This document shows positions 1-10,500 of a DNA stretch of 64,000 nt, piece by piece. The stretch spans positions 2,768,501 to 2,832,500 of the forward strand of contig NZ_CP015027.1 in the NCBI RefSeq assembly GCF_002077155.1, read 5' to 3'. Positions within the stretch are counted from its first letter, which is position 1. Every line of letters begins with the position of its first letter. The translations under genes were made by a program, and so were the position numbers. The notes beneath the pieces are model-generated. The model saw only the letters and a program-made list of their open reading frames with translations, was not told the origin of the DNA and did no database searches. Origin of the DNA: Sporosarcina sp. P33 (GTDB lineage Bacteria; Bacillota; Bacilli; Bacillales_A; Planococcaceae).

Positions 1-81
1 GACAAAATACCTTACTTTGCATATACTGAAAGCAATCAATCAAATGAACAATTGAATGAAGATATGAATAGAAAAGAATGA
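1..81 (+). CDS. C-terminal tail of a truncated upstream gene (uncertain)
   Basis: An open frame runs from base 1 to a TGA at 79-81 and encodes 26 residues rich in Asn, Glu and Gln, ending MNRKE. It stops 21 bases before the P1B-ATPase start. An ArsR/CadC-type metal sensor is a common neighbour of such pumps, but this tail carries no motif that would confirm it. It may equally be chance coding. No function is assigned. Confidence 0.3.
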   Translation, partial: DKIPYFAYTESNQSNEQLNEDMNRKE

Positions 82-102
82 ACTTTTGAAGGGACTGATA
101 AC

Positions 103-2205
103 ATGGCTTCTGAGAAAAACGTCTATCGTTTGCAGGGACTTTCATGCACAAGTTGTGCCGCCAAATTCGAGAAAAACATTCGGCAGATTGATTCTGTGGA
201 AGATGTCCAATTGAACTTTGGCGCATCCAAACTGACAGTTGCAGGGGATGCGTCCATTTTGCAATTGGAAGAAGCTGGTGCATTTGATGGCATCAAAGTC
301 TTTCCTGAAAAACAGCGAGTGATCAAACAGCACCAGCCTTTCTGGAAAAAGCGCGAAAACCAAACGACAATCGCTTCGTTGATATTATTACTGGCAGGAT
401 ATGCAGTATCCGCCGCGAATGGTGATAATAACTGGCTGTCGATCGGATTATTTCTGGCTGCGATTGTAATTGGCGGCTACAGTCTGCTGAAAGAAGGGCT
501 GACCAATCTCATCAGACTGGAATTTGATATGTCCACGCTTATGACGATTGCGGTCATTGGTGCAGCATTGATTGGCGACTGGGCAGAAGGGGCTGTAGTC
601 GTCTTTCTGTTTTCTGTCAGTGAGGCACTGGAAAGCTACTCCATCGACAAAGCGCGGAATTCCATAACATCATTAATTGAAATCGCACCGACGACAGCGA
701 CCGTCCTTCGCGGAGGCAATGAATTCGAGGTAGACGTGGAAGATCTGCGTATTAATGATGTCATTTTGATCAAGCCGGGCCAAAAGATCGCGATGGACGG
801 GGAAGTCATCCAAGGCGATTCATCCGTTAACCAGGCGGCAATCACTGGAGAATCAGTGCCTGTTCATAAAGTGACCGGAGATGAAGTGTTTGCCGGTACG
901 TTAAATGAAGAAGGTGTAATGCAAGTTCGGGTGACAAAACTTGCGGAAGATACAACGATCGCGAAAATTATTCATTTAGTGGAAGAGGCACAGGCAGAAA
1001 AAGCGCCTACCCAGCAATTTGTCGATCGTTTTGCCAAATACTATACACCTGCTATTCTTGCGATTGCTGTCCTGATCATGATTATTCCTCCGCTCACAAT
1101 GGGAGGCCTATGGGGTGAATGGTTCTACAAAGGGCTTGTCGTATTAGTTGTGGGTTGTCCGTGTGCGCTAGTGATTTCAACCCCAATTGCAATTGTCACT
1201 GCCATCGGGAATGCGGCACGTAATGGTGTCCTGATCAAAGGCGGTATTCATTTGGAAGAAACCGGCCAGATTAACGTAGTAGCATTCGACAAGACGGGTA
1301 CATTGACAGAAGGCCGTCCCGAAGTTACAGATGTAATTGCGGTCTCGAAGTTAACAAAAGACGAGCTGTTGCGTATTGCGGCTTCCATTGAAAAATTTTC
1401 TCAGCATCCGCTGGCAACATCCATTATGCGGGCTGCCGAGAAATTGCCGGCTCCATTGCACGAAGTGGACCAATTCCAGTCCATCACAGGCAAAGGTGCG
1501 AAGGCGAATATCGAACAGCGTACAGTATATGTCGGGAGTCCGAATTTATTCAGAGAAATGAATATGACGGATGACGGCGTGGAACAGCAGATTCTGACTT
1601 TGCAGAAACAAGGGAAAACAGTCATGCTTGTTTGGTCTGAAGCAGGTCTTGACGGAATGATTGCTGTAGCGGATCAAGTTCGGGGAAGCAGCTTATCTGT
1701 TATTCAAAAGCTTCATGAAATGGGCAAGAAAACGGTCATGCTGACAGGCGATAACGAAACGACAGCTGCTGCAATCGGTGCGCAGCTGGGGCTGTCTGAA
1801 GTGAAAGCGGAATTACTGCCGGAGCAAAAGGTTGAGATGATTAAATCATTAAGTCAATCGGGTAAAGTTGCGATGGTGGGAGACGGCGTGAACGATGCCC
1901 CGGCATTGGCCACAGCGAATATCGGAATTGCGATGGGCGGCGCGGGTACGGATACGGCGCTGGAAACAGCAGATATTGCACTGATGGCAGATGACCTGGA
2001 GAAACTTCCGTATACGATCAGACTGAGTTCACGAACTAAACAAATCATTCTGCAGAACATTTCCATTGCACTCGGATTGAAAATTATTGCATTGCTGCTT
2101 ATTATTCCAGGCTGGCTGACGCTGTGGATGGCTGTCATGGCAGATATGGGCGCAACGGTCATTGTAGTATTAAATTCACTGCGGCTGCTGCGAAATAGAG
2201 GATAA
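103..2205 (+). CDS. cadA: Zn/Cd/Pb-exporting P1B-type ATPase (CadA/ZntA family)
   Basis: This is a 700-residue heavy-metal efflux ATPase of the plasma membrane. An N-terminal HMA domain carries CTSC at residues 15-18. The actuator TGES motif follows near residue 249, then the membrane CPC metal-binding motif (Cys352-Pro-Cys354), the phosphorylated Asp396 in DKTGT, an HP motif, and GDGVNDAP near 593. The CPC motif with the HMA domain fits the soft divalent cation group (Zn, Cd, Pb) or the Cu group. The overall resemblance is to CadA, so Zn/Cd/Pb is preferred. The start ATG follows a GAAGGGA ribosome site. A terminator directly follows, so the gene is at most co-transcribed with something upstream of the window. 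Confidence 0.9.
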   Translation: MASEKNVYRLQGLSCTSCAAKFEKNIRQIDSVEDVQLNFGASKLTVAGDASILQLEEAGAFDGIKVFPEKQRVIKQHQPFWKKRENQTTIASLILLLAGYAVSAANGDNNWLSIGLFLAAIVIGGYSLLKEGLTNLIRLEFDMSTLMTIAVIGAALIGDWAEGAVVVFLFSVSEALESYSIDKARNSITSLIEIAPTTATVLRGGNEFEVDVEDLRINDVILIKPGQKIAMDGEVIQGDSSVNQAAITGESVPVHKVTGDEVFAGTLNEEGVMQVRVTKLAEDTTIAKIIHLVEEAQAEKAPTQQFVDRFAKYYTPAILAIAVLIMIIPPLTMGGLWGEWFYKGLVVLVVGCPCALVISTPIAIVTAIGNAARNGVLIKGGIHLEETGQINVVAFDKTGTLTEGRPEVTDVIAVSKLTKDELLRIAASIEKFSQHPLATSIMRAAEKLPAPLHEVDQFQSITGKGAKANIEQRTVYVGSPNLFREMNMTDDGVEQQILTLQKQGKTVMLVWSEAGLDGMIAVADQVRGSSLSVIQKLHEMGKKTVMLTGDNETTAAAIGAQLGLSEVKAELLPEQKVEMIKSLSQSGKVAMVGDGVNDAPALATANIGIAMGGAGTDTALETADIALMADDLEKLPYTIRLSSRTKQIILQNISIALGLKIIALLLIIPGWLTLWMAVMADMGATVIVVLNSLRLLRNRG

Positions 2206-2212
2206 AACAGAA

Positions 2213-2246
2213 ACTTCAGACGAATTCAGCGTCTGGAGTTTTTTTT
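2213..2246 (+). terminator. Rho-independent terminator after cadA
   Basis: CTTCAGACG and CGTCTGGAG form a 9-bp stem with one G-U pair around AATTCAG, followed by a run of eight T. Confidence 0.85.
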
Positions 2247-2301
2247 ATAAAATAAAATGGTAGACTACTAAGTAAGAACGAACAAGGGGAGTGTGGATGA
2301 A

Positions 2302-3690
2302 GTGGGAATGACCGGTCTTGAGCTTGAAATGATTATGAATAAACAAAAACATTATTATGTGTCGGGTGTGACAAGAAGCATGTCATTCCGAAAGACGATG
2401 CTCGAAAAGCTTTATAAAGCGATTCAACGTCATGAGAAAGAAATTATGGCTGCGTTGCATAAGGACTTGCATAAACATCCATTCGAAGCGTATGTATCGG
2501 AAGTAGGCTTCGTTTTATCAAGTATTACCCATGCGATCAATCATCTGGATGAATGGTCTGCTCCCGAAAGAGTAAAGACGCCGCTTCATCTGCAGCCGGC
2601 GACAAGTTTTATTGTCAGAGAACCATATGGAAGTGTATTAATTATCGGACCCTTCAATTACCCTTTCCAGCTATTGCTTGATCCGTTGGTAGGAGCTATT
2701 GCAGCGGGCAACTGTGCAGTGCTGAAACCATCAGAGGATGCACCGCATACAGCGGAAGTGATAGATAAGATGATAAAGAATATATATCCGTCAGATTATG
2801 TAACCGTCGTGCACGGCCGTAAAGAAGAGACGCAGTTATTATTGGAAGCGCCGTTTGATTATGTGTTCTTTACAGGGAGTGCAAAAGTAGGGAAAATTGT
2901 TATGAGAGCCTGCGCGGAAAGGCTGACTCCGCTGACGCTTGAACTCGGCGGAAAGAGTCCGGCTGTTGTCGACCACACTGCGGATATAAAAAAAGCAGCG
3001 GAAAAAATTGTCTGGGGCAAATACATGAATGCGGGGCAAACATGCGTAGCACCGGATTATGTGTTAGTGGATGTTTCCATTTACAATGAATTGCTGGAAG
3101 AAATGAAAAGTGCGATTCATCGTTTTTATGGTAAAGACGCTCAAAAAAGCTCCGATTACGGCCGGATTATCGCAGATCGCCATTTCGAACGACTGGCGGC
3201 TATTCTGGATGAAGATCAGCTGTATATCGTACAAGGCGGAAAGACCGATGCAGCGGATAAGTACATTGAGCCGACTATTTTAGCGCTGCCGGACTGGAAT
3301 TGTGCCAGCATGCAGGATGAGCTGTTCGGGCCGATTCTGCCGGTCCTCCCGTATGATAATTTAGGTGTTGCCATTCAGCAAATCAGCTTGCTGCCTAAAC
3401 CGCTTGCCGCGTACTTCTTCACAGAAAGTGATGAAGCGGCGGACCACTTTATTGAGTCTCTGCCATTTGGCGGCGGGTGTATCAATGATACGATTTCGCA
3501 CGTGGCGAATATCCATCTGCCGTTTGGAGGGGTAGGTTCTTCCGGCATGAATCAATATCACGGCAAAGCAAGTTTTGAGACGTTCACGCATTCCAAATCG
3601 ATGATGAAGAAAAGTACAGCCGTGACGATGCCGATTGCTTATCCTCCTTATAAAGGGAAATTGCCCTTAGTAAAGCGTTTCATCCGTTAA
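2302..3690 (+). CDS. ywdH: Aldehyde dehydrogenase, class-3 type (YwdH-like)
   Basis: An NAD(P)-dependent aldehyde dehydrogenase of about 462 residues, close in length and motifs to B. subtilis YwdH and eukaryotic class-3 fatty aldehyde dehydrogenases. It shows the catalytic Glu (about 214) in LELGGKSP, the nucleophile Cys (about 248) in NAGQTC, the FTGS cofactor loop, and a C-terminal PFGGVGSSG motif. It oxidises aldehydes to acids, but the substrate cannot be read from sequence. In-frame GTG codons lie at 2293 and 2302, and an ATG at 2308. The GGGGAG site at 2286-2291 best fits GTG 2302. Monocistronic between two hairpins. Confidence 0.85.
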   Translation: MGMTGLELEMIMNKQKHYYVSGVTRSMSFRKTMLEKLYKAIQRHEKEIMAALHKDLHKHPFEAYVSEVGFVLSSITHAINHLDEWSAPERVKTPLHLQPATSFIVREPYGSVLIIGPFNYPFQLLLDPLVGAIAAGNCAVLKPSEDAPHTAEVIDKMIKNIYPSDYVTVVHGRKEETQLLLEAPFDYVFFTGSAKVGKIVMRACAERLTPLTLELGGKSPAVVDHTADIKKAAEKIVWGKYMNAGQTCVAPDYVLVDVSIYNELLEEMKSAIHRFYGKDAQKSSDYGRIIADRHFERLAAILDEDQLYIVQGGKTDAADKYIEPTILALPDWNCASMQDELFGPILPVLPYDNLGVAIQQISLLPKPLAAYFFTESDEAADHFIESLPFGGGCINDTISHVANIHLPFGGVGSSGMNQYHGKASFETFTHSKSMMKKSTAVTMPIAYPPYKGKLPLVKRFIR

Positions 3691-3717
3691 AGGTAACTGA
3701 ATCCAAAGTTTGGTCCA

Positions 3718-3754
3718 GGCGCTCTGCAGACTTTCTGTCTTCAGAGTGCCTTTG
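3718..3754 (+). terminator. Probable terminator after the aldehyde dehydrogenase
   Basis: GGCGCTCTGCAGAC pairs with GTCTTCAGAGTGCC (two mismatched or wobble positions) around TTT, followed by a short TTTGT tract. The T-run is weak, so efficiency is uncertain. From here to 4106 (about 350 bases) I see no gene; only the murE promoter follows. Confidence 0.55.
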
Positions 3755-4106
3755 TATGCCGCGAATTTTTTTGTTCTCTTACTTATCTCATCTCAAGATA
3801 AAAAGGAATAGACTTACCAATGCATTTTACCAGTGTCCAGCCGCATAATCTTTCAAATGCCGGATTGCACGTTATGACTGTAATTGCTAAGTTGAAAACA
3901 GAGATTGCCTCTTGCGGCTGCATGAAAAATAAGTCCAGAGAATTTGAAAAGCAGACGGCGGGGAGGTAGTTCTGACGACAACTTACAGCACTCCGATCAT
4001 TAAACCGTGTGAGAGGATCTTAGCTGGATGTGAATAGAAAATGAGCGTATGATGGTAGTAATTGATTATTTATATAATACTTCAACTATCTATCATCACA
4101 ATTCTT

Positions 4107-4136
4107 TTGAAGAAAAGTTCGTTTATTTGTTATAAT
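4107..4136 (+). promoter_or_regulatory. Promoter of murE
   Basis: TTGAAG (4107-4112), 18-bp spacer, TATAAT (4131-4136), which reads as a sigma-A promoter. It places the transcript start near 4143. That excludes the in-frame start codon at 4135 and supports ATG 4174. Confidence 0.7.
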
Positions 4137-4173
4137 GAGCAGGGTTATTTACCAACCTATTGGAGGAAATCAC

Positions 4174-5664
4174 ATGAATACTAAGGAGTTATTATCTGTA
4201 CTTCCGGTAAAAACAATAAAAGGAACAGTTCCTGAATATGTAACTGATGTGGCAGTGGATTCAAGAGCAGTTCAGGATGGCGGTTTGTTTGTCTGTTTGA
4301 AAGGATATACCGTCAATGGCCATCAATTCGTCAAGGATGCTCTTTTGAGCGGTGCACGCGTAATTGTAGCCTCCGAACCGATTATGGCAGATGAGGAGCG
4401 GGCAGCAGTCGTTTATGTTGAGAACACATCAAAAGCGATTGAGTTACTGGCATCCAAGTTCTATCAGTACCCGTCAAAGCGAATGCAGATGATTGGTGTG
4501 ACAGGGACCAATGGAAAAACTAGTGTCGGCAATATCATTCATGACATGCTGCGGCAGACCGGAGAAAAGACGGCCGTGTCAGGCACAATTGGCTTTAAAT
4601 TAAATGATATTTTATATGAAACTGAAAACACTACAGCAGATGTTCTGACGACACAGCAAATGATTGCGCAGGCAGCGAATGAAGGCTGTAAGTCGATGAC
4701 AATGGAGGTTTCTTCACATGGTTTAGTGGAGGGACGGCTTGCAGGAACAGAATTCGATATCGCGATTTTCACAAATTTAACGCATGATCATTTGGATTAT
4801 CATAAAACGATGGAAAATTACAGTGCCGCAAAAGGCTTACTGTTTGCCCAATTAGGCCAGCAGCTCGATCAGAAGAAATATGCAATTATGAATGCAGATG
4901 ATCCTTGGAGCAGTAAAATGATGGAGATGACGTCATTTCCTGTGTTTACATATGGCATTCACGTGAAATCTTCATTTCAGGCAACGGCTATTGACATGCA
5001 GCCGAACTGCACGAAATTCCAACTGCACGCACCGGATGGGACGTTCCCGGTAACAATGCCGCTGATCGGCGAGTTCAACGTGTACAATGCGCTTGCTGCG
5101 ATCGCGGCATTATATGCAAAAGGCATGGCGACACAAGATATTTTACCGCTCATTGCGAATGTATCGACCGTAAAGGGACGTTTGGAAAAAGTTGAGACAT
5201 CGTTGCCGCTGACTATCTTCATTGATTATGCCCATTCACCGGATGCAATTGAAAAAGCAATTGCGACGGTTCAGCCTTTAAAAAAGGAAGGAAGCCGATT
5301 GCTGTTTTTGATTGGAACAGGCGGCAACCGGGACCGGCTGAAGCGGCCGATTATGGGAGAGAAAGCAGCCGCTGCAGATTATGTAGTCTTCACTACAGAT
5401 GATCCGCGTGATGAATCGTATGAATCGATTGTATCGGAACTAAGCGCTTCGATGCCGCATGATCAGTACGCCTGCATCGGTGACAGGGAAGAAGCCGTCC
5501 GTCATACCGTAGAGATGGCAAATGCAGGGGACATCATTATATTTGCAGGAAAAGGCCATGAAAATTTCCAAATTATCGGCAATACCAAATATCCGCATTC
5601 AGATGCGAATATTGCACTGGATGAAGCAGCAAAAAAGTTTGGCGGCACATCCGTTAATAACTGA
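4174..5664 (+). CDS. murE: UDP-MurNAc-tripeptide synthetase MurE (L-lysine or meso-DAP adding)
   Basis: A cytoplasmic Mur ligase of 496 residues that adds the third amino acid to UDP-MurNAc-L-Ala-D-Glu using ATP. The ATP loop GTNGKTS lies at 111-117, the central domain contains THDHLDYH, and the C-terminal domain carries GKGHE. The position that reads DNPR in diaminopimelate-adding enzymes reads DDPR here (409-412), as recalled for Thermotoga MurE, which uses lysine. The gene stands next to prfC, as in staphylococci, rather than in the division cluster. The start ATG follows TTGGAGGAAATCAC. Lysine specificity is an inference and not shown by sequence alone. Confidence 0.9.
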   Translation: MNTKELLSVLPVKTIKGTVPEYVTDVAVDSRAVQDGGLFVCLKGYTVNGHQFVKDALLSGARVIVASEPIMADEERAAVVYVENTSKAIELLASKFYQYPSKRMQMIGVTGTNGKTSVGNIIHDMLRQTGEKTAVSGTIGFKLNDILYETENTTADVLTTQQMIAQAANEGCKSMTMEVSSHGLVEGRLAGTEFDIAIFTNLTHDHLDYHKTMENYSAAKGLLFAQLGQQLDQKKYAIMNADDPWSSKMMEMTSFPVFTYGIHVKSSFQATAIDMQPNCTKFQLHAPDGTFPVTMPLIGEFNVYNALAAIAALYAKGMATQDILPLIANVSTVKGRLEKVETSLPLTIFIDYAHSPDAIEKAIATVQPLKKEGSRLLFLIGTGGNRDRLKRPIMGEKAAAADYVVFTTDDPRDESYESIVSELSASMPHDQYACIGDREEAVRHTVEMANAGDIIIFAGKGHENFQIIGNTKYPHSDANIALDEAAKKFGGTSVNN

Positions 5665-5717
5665 AGAATAATCTGGATTTGAGAGCATATAGTTTTAAGT
5701 CAATTCAATGAAAGTCA

Positions 5718-5746
5718 TTGAAATGCATCCTCATTCTCTCTATGAT
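5718..5746 (+). promoter_or_regulatory. Promoter of prfC
   Basis: TTGAAA (5718-5723), 17-bp spacer, TATGAT (5741-5746). It allows prfC to be expressed independently, although no terminator separates it from murE. Confidence 0.65.
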
Positions 5747-5777
5747 AGAAAATGTAAACAAAAGGAGAGTACAATTG

Positions 5778-7352
5778 ATGCAAAAAAATATACATGATGA
5801 AATTACTTCGCGGCGGACGTTTGCGATTATATCCCACCCGGATGCCGGTAAAACGACAATAACTGAAAAACTTCTGTACTTTGGCGGTGCCATTCGCGAT
5901 GCGGGAACAGTGAAAGGGAAAAAAACCGGAAAATTTGCTACGTCTGACTGGATGGAAATAGAGAAGCAGCGGGGAATTTCGGTTACTTCTTCTGTTTTGC
6001 AATTTGATTATGCCGGAAAGCGCGTCAATATTTTGGATACACCCGGACACGAAGACTTCAGTGAAGACACCTACCGTACACTGATGGCAGTAGATGCGGC
6101 TGTTATGATGGTCGACTCGGCAAAAGGGATTGAACCACAGACGATTAAACTGTTTAAAGTATGTAAAATGCGGGGGATTCCGATTTTTACATTCATTAAC
6201 AAAATGGACCGGCAAGGTAAAGAACCTCTGGAACTGATGGAAGAGCTGGAAGAAGTACTGGAGATCCAGTCGTATGCGATGAATTGGCCGATCGGTATGG
6301 GGAAAGAATTCCTCGGCATTTATGATCGTTTCAACAAACGGGTGGAATTGGCCCGCCCGGACGGAAAAGAACGTTTCCTTCCAATCGACGAAGAAGGAGA
6401 ACTTGCCGCAGAACATTCCATGACAGAGACTTCCTACTATAAGCAGGCACTTGAAGATGTCATGCTGCTGAATGAAGCAGGGAATGATTTCGATGAAGAG
6501 CGTATTGCTGCAGGTGAACTGACGCCTGTGTTCTTCGGCAGTGCGCTGACAAATTTCGGCGTGCAGACATTCCTTGAAACATTCCTGCAGTTCGCTCCTG
6601 AACCTCAGCCAAGAATGACAAAGGACGGGGAGGCAGTGGATCCGGAATCAGATGTGTTCTCGGGCTTCATCTTCAAGATTCAGGCCAATATGAATCCTGC
6701 ACACCGGGACCGGATTGCTTTCGTCCGGATCGTTTCGGGTGAATTTGAACGGGGGATGTCCGTGAATGTTCCGCGGCTCTCCAAAAATTTTAAGTTGTCT
6801 CAGACGACGCAGTTCCTGGCAGATGACCGTGAAACGGTAGACCAGGCAGTGGCGGGTGACATCATCGGCCTGTATGATACGGGGAATTATCAAATCGGGG
6901 ATACTGTCATAGGCGGTAAAGCCAATTTCCAATTTGAAGCGTTACCTCAATTTACGCCTGAGCTGTTTGTCAGAGTGGCAGCTAAAAACGTTATGAAGTC
7001 AAAGCAGTTCCATAAAGGGATTTTACAGCTTGTTCAGGAAGGTGCCATTCAGTACTACAAGACGCTGCATACCGAAGAAGTCATCCTCGGTGCAGTCGGC
7101 CAGCTTCAATTTGAGGTGTTTGAACACCGGATGAGAGCAGAATACCATGTCGAAGTACAAATGGAAACAATGGGGTCCAAGGTGGCACGCTGGATCGAGA
7201 ATGAAGAAGATGTGAAGGAATCTATGGCCGGACAGCGGGCGCTGCTTGTTAAAGACCGCTATGATCAAAAAGTATTCTTGTTTGAAAATGATTTCGCGAT
7301 GCGCTGGTTCCAGGACAAATTCCCGGATATTCAGCTATACAATCAATTATAA
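5778..7352 (+). CDS. prfC: Peptide chain release factor 3 (RF3), translational GTPase
   Basis: A GTPase of 524 residues that removes RF1/RF2 from the ribosome after peptide release. The G1 loop reads SHPDAGKTT near residue 20, G3 reads DTPGHED near residue 87, and NKMD (G4) follows. The elongation-factor-like domain II and the RF3-specific C-terminal domain are both complete. The start ATG follows AAGGAGAG with 9-base spacing. B. subtilis lacks this gene, whereas staphylococci carry it directly after murE, as here. A strong hairpin follows. Confidence 0.92.
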   Translation: MQKNIHDEITSRRTFAIISHPDAGKTTITEKLLYFGGAIRDAGTVKGKKTGKFATSDWMEIEKQRGISVTSSVLQFDYAGKRVNILDTPGHEDFSEDTYRTLMAVDAAVMMVDSAKGIEPQTIKLFKVCKMRGIPIFTFINKMDRQGKEPLELMEELEEVLEIQSYAMNWPIGMGKEFLGIYDRFNKRVELARPDGKERFLPIDEEGELAAEHSMTETSYYKQALEDVMLLNEAGNDFDEERIAAGELTPVFFGSALTNFGVQTFLETFLQFAPEPQPRMTKDGEAVDPESDVFSGFIFKIQANMNPAHRDRIAFVRIVSGEFERGMSVNVPRLSKNFKLSQTTQFLADDRETVDQAVAGDIIGLYDTGNYQIGDTVIGGKANFQFEALPQFTPELFVRVAAKNVMKSKQFHKGILQLVQEGAIQYYKTLHTEEVILGAVGQLQFEVFEHRMRAEYHVEVQMETMGSKVARWIENEEDVKESMAGQRALLVKDRYDQKVFLFENDFAMRWFQDKFPDIQLYNQL

Positions 7353-7369
7353 GTCATTTTGGAATTTGG

Positions 7370-7406
7370 GCCCGGCTGGAATTTTAAAATCCAGCCGGGC
7401 TATTTG
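7370..7406 (+). terminator. Terminator after prfC
   Basis: GCCCGGCTGGA and TCCAGCCGGGC form a perfect 11-bp stem around ATTTTAAAA, followed by TATTTGT. Confidence 0.8.
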
Positions 7407-7547
7407 TAGAAATTGTGAATAAGTATAGGCTGTTTTCGGCAGTTTTCGAGCAAAGTATGATGAAAGTACCGTATTCAGGTGGTATGGTGGAAAGATGTAA
7501 AAGTTATATGTGACAGGCATTAGGTGCGCACAGAAAGGAATAGATAA

Positions 7548-10500
7548 ATGAAGATTAGTAGTTTTTCGGTCAAACGCCCAGTATTTACATTAGTCACCAT
7601 GTTTCTCGTCATTATTTTAGGTGCGGTTTCCTTCTTTAAAATCCCTGTAACGCTTATACCGGACTTGAATCCGCCTGTTGCGGTAGTCGTTACGAATTAC
7701 CCGGGAGCATCTCCAACAGAAGTGAGCGAGAAGATTACGAAGCCTTTGGAAGAAAGCTTATCTACAGCTCCAGGCTTGAAATCGATGCAATCCTCTTCCC
7801 AGGAAGGGGCGAATCTGATATTCCTTCAATTTGATTGGGATTCATCCATTGATGATGTTCAAATGGATATACTTCAGCGAATGGACCAGGTACAGGTTCC
7901 GGATGGCGCCAATAAGCCGCGCTTCATGAAGTTTGATCCATCTCAATTTCCTGTGATTCAGCTATCTTTGCGGACAGTCGATAAAGATGCGGATATACGA
8001 AGGATTGCCGACGAGCTGGAAAAAGAACTTCGCCGTATTGACGGTGTAGCAAGTGTTAACGTATCCGGCAAAATCATTGAAGACGTCCAGGTGATATTAG
8101 ATCCTGATAAATTAAAAGAATTTGGTTTAGGACAGTCTGATGTAGTTCAGATGATTCAGGCGAGTAATGTATCCATGCCGGGTGATCCGATTGATACCGC
8201 GGATGGCAGAAAATTAACGACCAGAATTCTCAGCACCGTTCAAAACATTTCGGATGTACGGGGGATTCAAATAGGTGTAAATCCGCTGACAGGTGACAAA
8301 ATTAAAGTCTCCGATGTAGCAGACGTTGCGCTGCTGGAACCGAAAATGCAGACCGAGACAAGAGCGAATGATGATCAGGCGGTATTGTTATCTGTATTGC
8401 AGGAGTCAGGTGCAAATACGGCGACAGTCTCGAAAGAGTTCCAAAAGTCATTAGAGAAGCTATTGGAGAAAGATGCGTATAAAGGCATCGAATCAGATAT
8501 TATATTTGACCAAGGCGATTATGTGCAGCTTGCGATCGGAAATATAGGGCAGTCGCTGATTCTCGGCGGATTGTTTGCAATGCTCGTATTATTTGTTTTC
8601 CTGCGCGGAATCAAAAGTCCGATTATCATCGGAGTCGCCATTCCGTATTCTGTAATCGTCACATTTGTCTTAATGTACTTTGCAGACTTCTCCCTCAACA
8701 TCATGACACTTGGTGCCTTGGCATTAGGAATCGGGATGCTGGTGGATAACGCGATAGTCGTCATTGAGAATATCGAACGGCATTTGGCGATGGGCAAAAC
8801 CCCGACAGAGGCAGCAAAAGATGGTTCAAAAGAAGTAGGCGGGGCGATCACTGCTTCTACCCTGACAACACTAGCAGTATTCGTTCCCGTAATTTTCATT
8901 ACAGGGATTATCGGACAGATTTTCACAGAATTTGCCTTGACGATTTCCTTCAGTTTATTTGCTTCATTGGTTGTGGCGTTAACTGTCGTGCCCATGTTTG
9001 CAAGCCGTATGCTGAAAACGCCTGATAAAAATGCTTTGGCGAAAAAACAGCGCGTGAAAAAGAAGCAAACGTTTGAAAAGACAGTAAAGTGGGCATTAGG
9101 ACACCGTATACTCGTATTGCTTCTGACAACCGTTTTACTTGCGGGAAGCGCGTTCGGTATTTTGAAAGTAGGTACGGAATTCCTGCCTGCTACAGACGAA
9201 GGTGCTTTCAGCATCAATGTACAGCTGCCAAACGGTGCTTCTCTTGATTCAACTAATGATGTGGTAGAAAGAATCGAAGCAGAATTGAAAAAACAGAAAG
9301 ACGTAGAAGTGTATGTCAGCTTAGTTGGCGGAACGCAGCAGAGCATGGCGCAAGGCGGTTCTGAAAGCAATATGGCAGAATTGTATGTAAAACTTGTACC
9401 TCTTGATGACCGTGACCGTTCTGTTTTTAAATTCGTGGATACAGTCCAGCCGATTGTGCTTGATGAAATCGGAGACGATGCGGAAGTCAGCTTCAATATG
9501 CAGACTGCGGCCGGCTCTAGTCCGAATACACTTACATTCTCTCTAAACGATACGAATGAAGAGCGTTTAGGAGAAGCTGTAACAAAACTCGATAAAAAGC
9601 TGCGTGAATTAGATACCGTGACAGAAGTCGATAATGACTTAATTGACACAGTAGAAGAAGTGAAGGTTGATATTGACCGCGAGAAGGCTTCAGATGCAGG
9701 CTTAGCGCCTTACCAGATTGCACAAACGGTCAGTGACGTTACGCGCGGCGTCTTCGCTTCACAAATCGTCTTCGAAAAAACGGGAGAAGTAGTCGGCATC
9801 AATGTGGGCTATGACGAACGTTTCAGAAACAGTGTGGAAAAATTAAAAGAACTGGAATTTAAAACACCGCTCGACACCTACGTCAAATTAAAAGACGTGG
9901 CTAAAGTCGAAATTGCGCAAGGACCGGTTTCAATTGTCCGTGTGGATCAGGCACATTCCATCACGTTCACACTCAAGTACCTGTCCAGCGAATCACTGGG
10001 CGACATGACGAAGCGTGTGAATGATATCGTGGATGATCTGAACTTGCCGAGCGAAGTGGAACTTTCATACGGCGGAGACAGAGAACTGTTTGAGAGTGCG
10101 ATCAATGATATGCTGCTCGCCATTGTGCTGGCTGTCGTACTGGTCTATATCGTAATGGCAGCACAGTTTGAATCGTTTAAATATCCGTTTGTTATTATGT
10201 TTTCCGTGCCGTTAATGCTCATTGGTGTATCACTTGGATTATTCTTCACGAATACACCGGTCAGCGTCACAGCGGTCATCGGTATACTCATACTGGTAGG
10301 GATTGTCGTCAATAATGGGATTGTGCTGGTGGATTATATTAATCAGCGGAAAGAAGCGGGACTCAGCTCGTATGATGCGATTATCTCATCTGTACGCGAC
10401 CGTGTGCGTCCGATCCTGATGACTGCCCTCACAACCATTCTGGGTCTTCTCCCATTGGCACTCGGCCTGGGTGAAGGGTCCGAACTGAATCAGCCGATGG

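Noticed and set aside
8519..9649. A 376-codon minus-strand frame inside the RND pump gene
   Set aside because: It lies opposite a clear full-length transporter, is rich in Ser/Thr as expected for a shadow frame, and has no supporting signals.
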